DNA of 6,361 bases, from contig KL569189.1 in NCBI GenBank assembly GCA_000715635.1, forward strand, positions 18,877 to 25,237, read 5' to 3'. Source of the stretch: Streptomyces violaceus. Lineage in GTDB: Bacteria; Actinomycetota; Actinomycetes; Streptomycetales; Streptomycetaceae. Under the pieces are notes generated by a model. The model ran no database searches, had not been told where the DNA came from, and saw only the letters and a program-made list of their open reading frames with translations. The translations under genes were made by a program, and so were the position numbers. Each line of letters starts with the position of its first letter. The first letter of the stretch is position 1. Positions 5,920 to 6,361 of the stretch are shown here, piece after piece.

Positions 5920-6361
5920 ATGAGCGAGGACACCCTGCGCATGCGCGCCGTCGCGCCGGCCGACGGCGGGCGGGGGCGGAAGAACGCGTCCGAGGCGGCC
6001 GCCCCCGCGCAGCGGTCCGGGCAGCGGGACGCCTTCTTCGACAACGCCAAGTACCTGGCGATCGTGCTGGTGGCCATGGGGCATTCCTGGGAGCCGTTGC
6101 GGGACGGCAGCCGGGCGGCGAGCGCGCTGTACATGGTGGTGTACGCCTTCCACATGCCGGCGTTCATCATCATCTCCGGCTACTTCTCGCGCACCTTCGA
6201 CGCCGGCCCGGGCCGCATCAGGCGTCTGATCACCGGACTCGCCGTTCCGTATGTCGTCTTCGAGACGGCGTACACCCTGTTCACCCGGTGGACCGACCAG
6301 GAGCCCGACCGGCCGATCAGTCTGCTGGACCCGCTGTACCTGACCTGGTTCCTGGCGGCGC
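5920..6361 (+). CDS. Membrane acyltransferase, acyltransferase-3 family (N-terminal part)
   Basis: The first 147 codons of an integral membrane O-acyltransferase are visible and the rest lies beyond the right edge. A hydrophilic, Ala- and Arg-rich N-terminus (residues 1-35) is followed by RDAFFDNAKYLAIVLVAMGH, a hydrophobic segment with the family's conserved His near residue 55. YAFHMPAFIIISGYFSR and a further hydrophobic segment around LAVPYVVFETAYTLF follow. This resembles fucose 4-O-acetylase-like members of the family, which transfer acyl groups to sugars or polysaccharides at the membrane. The acceptor is not known. The start is uncertain: ATG 5920 and GTG 5917 share a G-run trapped in a hairpin, while ATG 5941 has GAGGA 10 bases upstream. 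It lies 216 bases past the mannanase and is probably a separate transcript. A role with the mannan genes is not shown. Confidence 0.82.
   Translation, partial: MSEDTLRMRAVAPADGGRGRKNASEAAAPAQRSGQRDAFFDNAKYLAIVLVAMGHSWEPLRDGSRAASALYMVVYAFHMPAFIIISGYFSRTFDAGPGRIRRLITGLAVPYVVFETAYTLFTRWTDQEPDRPISLLDPLYLTWFLAA

Noticed and set aside
1..6361. CRISPR arrays, tRNA or rRNA genes, insertion sequences, phage genes
   Set aside because: I found no spaced direct repeats, no RNA gene signatures and no transposase, integrase or phage proteins in any frame.

Overview
The window looks like chromosomal DNA from a Streptomyces or a close relative. It is strongly GC-rich, with G or C at most third codon positions. 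The sugar transporter has no ATPase of its own, the secreted enzymes carry CBM2 cellulose-binding modules, and an exact CebR-type operator is present. The rare leucine codon TTA appears only three times in the called genes.

Left half (1-2525, minus strand): a three-gene operon for a CUT1 carbohydrate ABC importer. In transcription order it encodes an LplB/MalF-type permease, an LplC/MalG-type permease joined to it by a 4-base GTGA overlap, and a substrate-binding lipoprotein that runs off the left edge. The promoter in front of it (TTGACC, 17 bases, TAACTT) has a LacI/GalR-type pseudo-palindrome lying over its -10 and spacer.

Centre (2526-2905): a 380-base divergent control region. From left to right it holds the importer promoter and operator, an unexplained stretch, a strong GC hairpin, a 12-base palindrome, a weak rightward promoter and the palindrome TGGGAGCGCTCCCA. 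The last is the known binding sequence of the cellobiose-responsive repressor CebR.

Right half (2906-5703, plus strand): two secreted enzymes in one likely operon. The first is an SGNH/GDSL esterase resembling carbohydrate esterase family 3, with a C-terminal CBM2. The second is a family GH5 enzyme, most like endo-beta-1,4-mannanases, followed by FN3 and CBM2. Together they suggest deacetylation and cutting of an acetylated mannan or glucomannan bound to cellulose, with the divergent importer perhaps taking up the oligosaccharides. After a GC hairpin comes the start of a membrane acyltransferase-3 family gene that runs off the right edge.

The most notable pattern is that the only three in-frame TTA codons all fall near the 5' ends of genes: codon 5 of the first permease, codon 11 of the esterase and codon 25 of the mannanase. 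In Streptomyces TTA is read by the developmentally controlled tRNA encoded by bldA. This locus may therefore be gated twice: by sugar-responsive repressors at transcription and by bldA at translation.
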